DNA from: Sphaerochaeta sp. | GTDB lineage: Bacteria > Spirochaetota > Spirochaetia > Sphaerochaetales > Sphaerochaetaceae | Direction: 5' to 3' | Length of the DNA stretch: 64,000 nucleotides | Assembly: GCA_022482495.1 (NCBI GenBank) | Contig: JAKVPA010000008.1 | Location: forward strand, 59,406 to 123,405 | The notes under the pieces: generated by a model | Seen by the model: the letters and a program-made list of their open reading frames with translations, nothing else | Told to the model about the DNA's origin: nothing | Databases searched by the model: none | Program-made: the position numbers and the translations under genes | Part shown: one piece after another, positions 42,261 to 49,155 of the stretch | Numbering within the stretch: position 1 is the stretch's first letter | Layout: each line of letters begins with the position of its first letter

Positions 42261-43082
42261 CTACTTCAGCTTCGCCTCAAACAGCTCTTTGCTCCGTCCT
42301 TTCAGCGGATTCTCCATACCGGCCAGCATGGCCTTCAGGGCGACCATTTCACTGCCGCTGAAGGTCACCCCGTTTTTCCGATGGTTCTCAAACGCCTCGG
42401 TGGCGATGGGGCAGACCAGCCTGACCAGTTCAAGAATCTGCTGGGCGTACACCCGGATCTCCCACTGGGCGTGGGGATCCAGACGAAGCTGCAGGAAGTG
42501 GAACAGGTTATGGAGATCCATGTTCCAGTACCATTCCGTGTACAGGGAAAGAGGCAGGTCGATCCGTGAGACCTCACGTGCGATACCCATGTCCACCAGC
42601 TTGCGGTAGTTCTCATAGGCCCGCTTCTGGTCCTCATCCATGATGGCAAGCACCTGTTTTGCCACCTCATCGGAAACCGGTTCATCGGCCCGTCCCTGCC
42701 GGTTGACCTCGCTCTGCATGTTGATGTGGGCGGGATCGGGCTGATACATCTCATCCTTCATGATGGAATACCTGCCGCTGATCTCATTGACCCGTCCGGT
42801 CCGGTGACGGATCCACTGCCGCGCCACGAAGATCGGCATCTTGACGTGGAACGTGAAGTTCACCTGCTCGAACGGCGAGGTATGATCGTTCCTCATCAGG
42901 TAGTTGATCAACCCTTTGTCCTCACGATACGTCTTGGTGCCTTCTCCATAGGAGACACGGGCGCTCTGGACGATCCGCTGGTCACTGCCCAGATAATCGA
43001 CCAATCGTACGAATCCGTGATCAAGCACGGGAAATTCCTTATCCAATACCGCTTCCGCTTCCGGAACCACACAATGTGCCAT
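42261..43082 (-). CDS. thyX: flavin-dependent thymidylate synthase ThyX
   Basis: A 273-residue enzyme making dTMP from dUMP with FAD and methylene-THF, yielding THF rather than DHF. The ThyX signature RHRTGRVNEIS (RHRx7S) is present, along with flanking SPFEQVNFTFHVKMPIFVARQW and SGRYSIM. ATG 43082 follows GGAGAGG. No thyA or folA was seen in the window. The rsmE and malQ genes lie upstream on the same strand and may be co-transcribed. Confidence 0.96.
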   Translation of the reverse strand: MAHCVVPEAEAVLDKEFPVLDHGFVRLVDYLGSDQRIVQSARVSYGEGTKTYREDKGLINYLMRNDHTSPFEQVNFTFHVKMPIFVARQWIRHRTGRVNEISGRYSIMKDEMYQPDPAHINMQSEVNRQGRADEPVSDEVAKQVLAIMDEDQKRAYENYRKLVDMGIAREVSRIDLPLSLYTEWYWNMDLHNLFHFLQLRLDPHAQWEIRVYAQQILELVRLVCPIATEAFENHRKNGVTFSGSEMVALKAMLAGMENPLKGRSKELFEAKLK

Positions 43083-43104
43083 GGCAAACCTCTCCTTCAA
43101 TCAA

Positions 43105-43821
43105 TTACAAACCCATTCTTCCCAACAGCATGGCCGTAGCCGCGCTGCATGCCGTCTCCGTCCGGAGTATCCGGCGGCCCAAAAGCAACGGCTGATAACC
43201 ATCATCCAGAAACAATTGGCGTTCATGATCGGTGAACCCCCGTTCCGGTCCGATGGCCATGACGACCCGCTTTCCCGTGATGGACACCGAAGCCAGACGC
43301 TCCTTGCCGATCACATTGTCCAGAAGCAGCTTCTGGGCGCCGGAAGGCACCATGCGAAGCGCATCCGCCACGCTGGGGGCGAACCGCACTTCACTGACTC
43401 CGGTCTCACCGCTCTGCATCGCCCCATCCAACAGAATGGAACGGTACTCGCCGCTGGTGTACAACTTGGCTTCCAGGTACGACTTTTCCGTCAGTTCGCA
43501 CCCGGACAGTACTATGGTTTCCACCCCCAGGTCAACCGCTTCACGGAGGATCCTCCGCATGCAGATGGGCCGCACCTGGCCGACCAGCAAGGTCACCGGA
43601 TACAACGTTCCCGAGGTGGGATCCGTCACGGTGAACGTGAACCGGATGCCTGACGGATCCACATCCGTGATGACCGCCTTCCCTTTGGCGCCGCCCACCA
43701 CTCCCATCTGGAACGCGTCCCCCACCCCCAGGTGGAGGATCTCGGTGATGTGCTGGTAGCGGTAATCGTCCTTGGGGATCAGATTCCCCTCGGGCATCCG
43801 CTCAAACAGGATGATGTTCAT
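43105..43821 (-). CDS. rsmE: 16S rRNA m3U1498 methyltransferase RsmE
   Basis: A 238-residue SPOUT methyltransferase. The N-terminal PUA-like domain (residues 1-70) is followed by the trefoil knot, with the SAM-binding motifs AIGPERGFTDHE and LLLGRRILRTETA, which are diagnostic for RsmE. It methylates U1498 of 16S rRNA in the mature 30S subunit. ATG 43821 lies 6 nt after the malQ stop, with GAGGAC as ribosome site, so it is expressed with malQ. Confidence 0.95.
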   Translation of the reverse strand: MNIILFERMPEGNLIPKDDYRYQHITEILHLGVGDAFQMGVVGGAKGKAVITDVDPSGIRFTFTVTDPTSGTLYPVTLLVGQVRPICMRRILREAVDLGVETIVLSGCELTEKSYLEAKLYTSGEYRSILLDGAMQSGETGVSEVRFAPSVADALRMVPSGAQKLLLDNVIGKERLASVSITGKRVVMAIGPERGFTDHERQLFLDDGYQPLLLGRRILRTETACSAATAMLLGRMGL

Positions 43822-43827
43822 ACGTCC

Positions 43828-45363
43828 TCACGAGCGGGTTGCCGGCTGGCGACCGTACAGGTCCACCATGTCGCGCAAACGATCGACCCTCCAGGAAGGA
43901 ACATCCAAGCTGTCCAGACGCCAGGACCAGTTGCTCGTCCCACAGGTGGCAGGCACGTTCATCCGGGCGTCCGCCCCCAGCCCGAGCCAATCCTGCATGG
44001 GGAAGATTGCGTCCTGACAAACGGACATCAGGGCGGCTCGGACCATCTGCCAGACCACCTGGTCGTCCGGGCATTCCAGATACCGTCGCACTTTGTCCTT
44101 CACCGCGCCATCCAACGTATCGTACCACCCTTGGGTGGTGTTGTTGTCGTGGGTGCCGGTGTAGATGACGCTTCTTTCCGTACAATTGTGGGGAAGATAC
44201 GCATTGGTGGAGTCCAGTCGGCCCTGGCCATCAAGGCCAAATGCAAACTGCAGCACTTTCATGCCAGGGAAGCCATTGCCGTCCCTCAGTTCCTCCACAT
44301 CCGGAGTGATGACCCCCAGGTCCTCGGCGATGACCGGCATCTGGGCGCCGAACACCTTGTGGAGGTGGTCGAACAGCTTTTGTCCTGGAGCGGCAACCCA
44401 ACTCCCGTGGATCGCCGTCTTCTCTCCGGCAGGGACCTCCCAATAGGCGGAGAACCCGCGGAAATGATCGATCCGGACGATATCACAGGTGGAAAGCACA
44501 TGCTTCAACCGGGCCGTCCACCAAGCGAAATGGGTCTTCTCATGCTCCGGCCAATCGTACAGCGGGTTGCCCCACAGCTGTCCATCAGCGGAGAACGCAT
44601 CCGGCGGAACACCGCTGGACGCCGTCTGGTTTCCCTCCGCATCCAGCTTGAACAACGAACGGTTGGTCCATACATCCACCGAATCCCCTGCGACGAAGAT
44701 CGGAATGTCCCCCACCAGGGAGACGCCGTTGGCATGGGCGTAGGAGATCAAGGAAGCCAGCTGGCTGGCGAAAAAGAACTGAATCACCTTGGTCCGTTCG
44801 ATCTCCTTCCTATACTGCTTCGTCGCCTTCTCCACCGCCTGAGGATGACGCATCTTCAGTTCTTCCGGCCACTGGCTGAACCAGCGGGAATCGCCGTAGG
44901 CGTCGCACAAGGCGACGTACAGGGCGTAATCATCCAGCCAGTATCCTTCCGCGGAGCAGAACTGCTGGTACTTTGCCTTGTCCGCAGCACTTGCCGTGGC
45001 GAGGAACGTATCGGCCGCCTTGTACAACAACGGCATCTTGAACGCGCGCACCACGCCGTAATCGATCCGATAGGAATCAAACGAAGGCGGATTGAGGACA
45101 TCGGTGATCTCCAGGTACCCATCATAGGCAAGCGTTTTCAGGTCAACCAGCAATTCGTTGCCGGCAAACGTGGAACGAGCGGCGTACGGGCTGTCCCCAT
45201 AGCCGGTCGGGCCGAGGGGCAGCATCTGCCATAACGAGATATGGGCCGAGGCAAGCAGGTCGACGAACCGCTTCGCCTCATCCCCCAGCGTACCGATACC
45301 CAACGACGAGGGCAAGGATGTGGGATGCAGCAAAATACCGCACCTTCTCTGTGTCTTTTTCAT
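43828..45363 (-). CDS. malQ: 4-alpha-glucanotransferase (amylomaltase, GH77)
   Basis: A 511-residue GH77 enzyme transferring glucan segments between maltodextrins. Family landmarks are CGILLHPTSLPSSLGIGTLG at the N terminus, the nucleophile Asp in VRIDHFRGF, the acid/base Glu in IAEDLG and the THDNNTT motif. ATG 45363 lies 8 nt after a TATGAT box (45377-45372) with no Shine-Dalgarno. It is probably the first gene of malQ-rsmE-thyX. The divergent neighbour is cdnL. Confidence 0.95.
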   Translation of the reverse strand: MKKTQRRCGILLHPTSLPSSLGIGTLGDEAKRFVDLLASAHISLWQMLPLGPTGYGDSPYAARSTFAGNELLVDLKTLAYDGYLEITDVLNPPSFDSYRIDYGVVRAFKMPLLYKAADTFLATASAADKAKYQQFCSAEGYWLDDYALYVALCDAYGDSRWFSQWPEELKMRHPQAVEKATKQYRKEIERTKVIQFFFASQLASLISYAHANGVSLVGDIPIFVAGDSVDVWTNRSLFKLDAEGNQTASSGVPPDAFSADGQLWGNPLYDWPEHEKTHFAWWTARLKHVLSTCDIVRIDHFRGFSAYWEVPAGEKTAIHGSWVAAPGQKLFDHLHKVFGAQMPVIAEDLGVITPDVEELRDGNGFPGMKVLQFAFGLDGQGRLDSTNAYLPHNCTERSVIYTGTHDNNTTQGWYDTLDGAVKDKVRRYLECPDDQVVWQMVRAALMSVCQDAIFPMQDWLGLGADARMNVPATCGTSNWSWRLDSLDVPSWRVDRLRDMVDLYGRQPATRS

Positions 45364-45371
45364 GATGTCTC

Positions 45372-45377
45372 ATCATA
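45372..45377 (-). promoter_or_regulatory. -10 box 8 nt before malQ
   Basis: TATGAT on the minus strand (45377-45372). No convincing -35 at the expected distance. Confidence 0.3.
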
Positions 45378-45422
45378 TCGCAGAAGGAGATATTTGCATA
45401 GTTTCCCCATTTCCGCAATTCA

Positions 45423-45451
45423 TTGTTTTTCTCCGTTTTATCGTGTATAAT
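45423..45451 (+). promoter_or_regulatory. promoter of cdnL, placed for a leaderless mRNA
   Basis: TTGTTT (45423-45428), 17 bp, consensus TATAAT (45446-45451), 6 nt to ATG 45458. This is the best -10 box in the window and has no ribosome site behind it. Confidence 0.65.
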
Positions 45452-45457
45452 GACGGT

Positions 45458-45958
45458 ATGAGTTCAGAGAAAAAGTCCATTGAGTTCCAGGTTGGCGAAC
45501 ACATCGTCTACCCATTGCAAGGCGTCGGTGTCGTCAAACGTATCGAGGAGCGAACCTTCAATGGTACCCCCACCACATACTATGTCATTTATCTGAATTC
45601 ATCCGACATGACGGTCATGGTTCCGGTAGACAAATCCAAGGAGATCGGGGTGCGTCCCATCGTCCCGCCTGAGGAAGCGTTGGCGGCGATCAACTCCATC
45701 TCGGAGAAATTCGAGCAGATGCCTGTGGATTGGAAAGACCGGTACCGGATGAATGTCGAGTTGCTCAAGCAGGGATCCATCGCGTCCTTCGCCAAAGTGG
45801 TCCAGTCACTGTACCACCGCAGCAAGGTGAAGGAACTCCCCGTCCAGGAACGCAAACTGTACGACAACGCGTTGAACCTGCTGATCGATGAATCCTCCTA
45901 CGCATTGAAAAAGGATCCGTCGGAGATCAAAAAGTTGATCTTCTCAAAACTGGAGTAG
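45458..45958 (+). CDS. cdnL: CarD/CdnL-type RNA polymerase-binding regulator
   Basis: A 166-residue protein. The N-terminal Tudor-like RNA-polymerase interaction domain (FQVGEHIVYPLQGVGVVKRIEERTFNG) and the helical C-terminal DNA-binding domain (residues about 70-160) match CdnL/CarD. These proteins stabilise open promoter complexes, notably at rRNA promoters. I start at ATG 45458, right after a TATAAT box; a longer in-frame extension would run through the promoter. ispD follows after 1 nt, as in other spirochaetes. Confidence 0.92.
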   Translation: MSSEKKSIEFQVGEHIVYPLQGVGVVKRIEERTFNGTPTTYYVIYLNSSDMTVMVPVDKSKEIGVRPIVPPEEALAAINSISEKFEQMPVDWKDRYRMNVELLKQGSIASFAKVVQSLYHRSKVKELPVQERKLYDNALNLLIDESSYALKKDPSEIKKLIFSKLE

Positions 45959-45959
45959 C

Positions 45960-46751
45960 ATGCAGATTCCTACCTTTGCCACCATCATCACCGCTGCGGG
46001 CAAAAGCGAACGCTTCTCGTCCCAGGGGGTGAAAAAAGAGTATCTGTCCATCGACGGGCAGACCGTCCTGCAACGGGCCACCGCCCCGTTCCTGTCCGTA
46101 CCCAATTGCCAGCTGGTCATCGTCACCTGCCCCAAAGGGGAAGAGAACGAATGTGGCGTCGCGCTGGGCGACCTGTATGAACACCAGAGCGTACCGGTCA
46201 TTCTCTGCGACGGAGGCGAGAGCAGGAAGGAAAGCGTCCGGAACGCCCTGACGCTCCTGAAGCACCTCGGAGTACCCGTCCAGTACGTCGCCATCCACGA
46301 TGGGGCACGATGCTTCATCACCACCGATCTGATCATCCAGACGCTTGCCACCGCCACGATGTATGGTGGTGCCGCGCCCGCCCTTCCCGTCACCGATTCG
46401 CTGAAGACGATCACCGATGACGGCGTGATCACCGCAAGCATCCCCCGCCACGGAACGGTGGCGGTGCAGACCCCGCAGATCTTCCGCTGGCCGGACATCT
46501 ACCTTGCCCACCAGGCAGTGGCGGATGACGGGAAAACCTACACGGACGACACGGAAATCTGGGTAGCGGCAGGAAAAGAAGCAGGAGTCTGTCCGGGGGA
46601 CCGGAAGAACCGGAAGATCACCTACATGGAAGAGATTCCTGACGCCCAGCAGCAGATCGACGCCTACCTTGCCGCCCGCAAGGAAGGAGAACGTCTGGAG
46701 AAAGCGGACAAAGCGCTCCGCACCGCCATCCAGGAGGCCAAGCAGTCATGA
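45960..46751 (+). CDS. ispD: 2-C-methyl-D-erythritol 4-phosphate cytidylyltransferase
   Basis: A 263-residue MEP-pathway enzyme joining CTP and MEP. The CTP loop ITAAGKSERFSSQGVKKEYLSIDGQ is present, along with HDGARCFI and the IPRHGTVAVQTPQIF segment. The C-terminal 25 residues (about 235-263) form a charged helix beyond the usual end of the protein. ATG 45960 is 1 nt after the cdnL stop; ispF begins in its stop codon. Isoprenoid precursor synthesis, cytoplasmic. Confidence 0.94.
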   Translation: MQIPTFATIITAAGKSERFSSQGVKKEYLSIDGQTVLQRATAPFLSVPNCQLVIVTCPKGEENECGVALGDLYEHQSVPVILCDGGESRKESVRNALTLLKHLGVPVQYVAIHDGARCFITTDLIIQTLATATMYGGAAPALPVTDSLKTITDDGVITASIPRHGTVAVQTPQIFRWPDIYLAHQAVADDGKTYTDDTEIWVAAGKEAGVCPGDRKNRKITYMEEIPDAQQQIDAYLAARKEGERLEKADKALRTAIQEAKQS

Positions 46752-47197
46752 GGATCGGCTCCGGTTGGGACCTGCATCGCCTGAGCCCGGGACGAGCCCT
46801 CGTCCTGGGAGGCGTGACGATCCCCTCTCCATTCGGTGAAGAAGCGCACAGTGACGGGGACGTACTGGTCCACGCCATCATTGACGCGCTGTTCGGCGCC
46901 ATCTGCGACGGGGACATCGGCAGCCACTACCCCGATTCCGACCCCCGCTACCAGGACATCTCCAGCATCACGTTGCTGAAGGACGCCCTGACCCATCTGG
47001 GGGAACACACCATCAGCAACATTGACTGCACCATCGTGCTGGACGAACCCAAACTCCGGCCATACATCGATACGATCCGGACCCATCTGGCAGAAGCTCT
47101 GCAGATCGATCCCGACCAACTCTCCATCAAAGCAAAAACAAGCGAGCGCACCGCACCGGCGGTCATCACCGCCCAAGCGGTCCTGTTGCTCGACTGA
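46748..47197 (+). CDS. ispF: 2-C-methyl-D-erythritol 2,4-cyclodiphosphate synthase, altered C-terminal loop
   Basis: A 149-residue trimeric enzyme. Metal ligands D8 and H10 (GWDLHR) and a third His in AHSDGDVLVHAI are present, together with DIGSHYPDSDPRY. The usual C-terminal TTTExLGFxGRGEGIAxxAV is replaced by KTSERTAPAVITAQAV: about four residues and the Gly/Arg loop that contacts the nucleotide are missing, while the T-x-E stays. It could still be active with changed CMP contacts. Four-nt overlap with ispD. Confidence 0.9.
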   Translation: MRIGSGWDLHRLSPGRALVLGGVTIPSPFGEEAHSDGDVLVHAIIDALFGAICDGDIGSHYPDSDPRYQDISSITLLKDALTHLGEHTISNIDCTIVLDEPKLRPYIDTIRTHLAEALQIDPDQLSIKAKTSERTAPAVITAQAVLLLD

Positions 47198-47211
47198 CAT
47201 CGAGGTGTCTT

Positions 47212-47754
47212 ATGCAACCCACCATGATCATCTACTACGGTTCTCCCCGTACATTTGGCAATTCCGCCACCCTTGCTGACGCGTTCGCCGTGGCGGCGTC
47301 CCACAGCTGTCACGTGAAGAAAGTCAAGCTGAACGCTGCGGTCATCCATCCCTGCCAGGGATGCGACCACTGCAAGGAGGAAGAGGGTTCCTGCATCTGG
47401 GATGACGACATGATTCCCCTTGCCAAGGATTTCGCCGCGGCGGATGCCGTCTGCTTCGCCACCAGCGTCTACTGGTGGGGCATCACCGCACAGACCAAGC
47501 TGTTCATTGATCGTCTGTATCTGTTACCGAAAGCAGCGTTCACCGGCAAGCACCTGTACGTCATCGCCGTCGGAGAGGACGCGGTGAACGGCATCCAGTA
47601 TTCGTTGATCGACCGGCAGTTCAAGGAGATCGCAACCTACACCGGCATGTCGTACGACGGCTTCCTTCCCGTCAGCGCCGATGACGACCACCTTGCGGCG
47701 GACAACATGGAAGCGATGGAACAGGCAAAGCGCCTGTTCAAGGGAATCGAGTAA
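47212..47754 (+). CDS. flavodoxin-fold NAD(P)H-dependent FMN reductase family protein
   Basis: A 180-residue flavoprotein. The FMN phosphate loop is YYGSPRTFGNSATLA. The Cys cluster HPCQGCDHCKEEEGSCIWDDDM and ATSVYWWGITAQTKLFIDR are typical of the iron-sulfur flavoprotein/NADPH-FMN-reductase branch. Whether a cluster is bound is unclear. ATG 47212 follows GAGGTG, 14 bp after ispF, so it may be the last gene of that operon. Its end overlaps the facing HAD gene by 17 bp. Confidence 0.85.
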   Translation: MQPTMIIYYGSPRTFGNSATLADAFAVAASHSCHVKKVKLNAAVIHPCQGCDHCKEEEGSCIWDDDMIPLAKDFAAADAVCFATSVYWWGITAQTKLFIDRLYLLPKAAFTGKHLYVIAVGEDAVNGIQYSLIDRQFKEIATYTGMSYDGFLPVSADDDHLAADNMEAMEQAKRLFKGIE

Positions 47755-48379
47755 GCAACTCCTGGGGGGAAGCGACGCTTCCCTGGGGCGCGGAGATTCG
47801 GGAAAACCCGAATCCGTAGGTGACCGGGACGAACCCCACCCCGGCGACGTTCGCGCCGTTCTGGTCGTGGGTGGTATCCCCGACCAACACTGCTTCCTCC
47901 GGCTTCACATGGGTGTCTGAGAGTACCAGACGGAGTACATCCGCCTTGGTCCTCCCCCCAGCGAGGGTGGAGAAGTCCCCGTGGATCGAAACGAAATACG
48001 GCGCCAGCGCGTAATGGCGCATCATGTTCACCGCAGTGGATTCGTTCTTCAGCGTCCCGACGGCAAGAAGATATCCCCGCTCCTTCAACGTCTTCAGCAC
48101 CATCTGCATCCCGGGATAGACCAACGCCTGGTACTGGCCATCGGAAACATACCGCTTCTTGTAGATGGCCAACGCGTCATCCAAATACTGGTCGGGAAGA
48201 TCATAGACCACCTTGAAGCACTGGGCGATGGGAGGCCCGATGAACTTGCGCATCTGTTCCTCGGGAACATCCGGGGAAAGCCCCAGACGACGCATCGTGT
48301 ACTTCGCCGTGGCGAAGATCCCCGGGGAAGTGTCCAGCAACGTCCCGTCCAGATCGAAAATTACCAAGCGGGGCTTCAC
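47738..48379 (-). CDS. HAD-superfamily phosphatase (phosphoglycolate phosphatase-like)
   Basis: A 213-residue HAD hydrolase. Motif I FDLDGTLLDT contains the nucleophile Asp. Motif II Thr is in VGTLKNES, motif III Lys is in GRTKADVL, and motif IV is VGDTTHDQNGA. A helical cap lies between motifs I and II (about residues 20-90). GTG 48379 overlaps the stop of the upstream inositol-phosphatase-like gene (GTGA), with GGAGAC as ribosome site. Substrate unknown; Gph-like by length and cap. Confidence 0.88.
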   Translation of the reverse strand: MKPRLVIFDLDGTLLDTSPGIFATAKYTMRRLGLSPDVPEEQMRKFIGPPIAQCFKVVYDLPDQYLDDALAIYKKRYVSDGQYQALVYPGMQMVLKTLKERGYLLAVGTLKNESTAVNMMRHYALAPYFVSIHGDFSTLAGGRTKADVLRLVLSDTHVKPEEAVLVGDTTHDQNGANVAGVGFVPVTYGFGFSRISAPQGSVASPQELLTRFP

Positions 48380-49155
48380 TGTGCCGTCTCCCAAAGCCAC
48401 TCCTGGATCTTCCCGTTGGACGCCACCAGGTCACACCGCAACGCTTCCCGCTCTCCAAGAAACTGGAGCACTCCCCCCGCTTCACGGAGGATCGCCCAAC
48501 CGGCGGCAAGGTCATAGTAGCAGAGGAACCGTTCAAAATAGCCATCCAGACGTCCGGCGGCGATGTAGGCCAGCTCCAGCGCGCAGGAGCCGAACGAACG
48601 GATATCACTGCAGGCGGAGAAGATCCGCTGCTCCGCATGGAAGTACGCATCCGCCGCTTCATGATAGCGGTGTGGCGGCACGCAGACGATGACGGACTTG
48701 GAAGGATCAACCGTCCGGGAGACGGAGATCGGTTTGCCATTCAGATGTGCCCCCTCCCCCCGTACCGCGGTGAACAGCTCATCCTGACGGACAACATACA
48801 CCACACCAATGAGCGGGTCGAACGGTTCGGTTTCCCATGCGATGCTGATCGTCCAGTCGGGAATCCCATGCATGTAGTTGGTCGTCCCGTCGATCGGATC
48901 GATCACCCACCGGCCTGCCAAAGTTCCATGGTGGGTTCCGCTCTCCTCCCCGAAAATCTCCTCATCGGGAAACGTTTCTTTGATCGCCCGGATGATCAGA
49001 TCCTCACACGCCTTGTCGGCGTTGGTGACAAAATCATTGACGTGCTTCTCCGAGATCAGAAGATTCCCCTTCTCCGCCAGGGATACGGCCAAAGCGCCGG
49101 CCTTGCGGGCGGCATCCACCGCCACGGCAAGGTGTGCCTGAAGCACCTCGCTCAT
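48376..49155 (-). CDS. inositol monophosphatase-family phosphatase
   Basis: A 259-residue Mg-dependent sugar-phosphatase of the SuhB/CysQ group. Metal motifs are EEIFGEESG and WVIDPIDGTTNYMHG, with YYDLAAGWAILREAGG at the C-terminal side. It could act on inositol-phosphate, a nucleotidase substrate (pAp) or fructose-bisphosphate. ATG 49155 overlaps the stop of the 888-residue gene (ATGA), with AAGGAAG upstream, so the three genes 888-IMPase-HAD are translationally linked. Confidence 0.92.
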   Translation of the reverse strand: MSEVLQAHLAVAVDAARKAGALAVSLAEKGNLLISEKHVNDFVTNADKACEDLIIRAIKETFPDEEIFGEESGTHHGTLAGRWVIDPIDGTTNYMHGIPDWTISIAWETEPFDPLIGVVYVVRQDELFTAVRGEGAHLNGKPISVSRTVDPSKSVIVCVPPHRYHEAADAYFHAEQRIFSACSDIRSFGSCALELAYIAAGRLDGYFERFLCYYDLAAGWAILREAGGVLQFLGEREALRCDLVASNGKIQEWLWETAQ

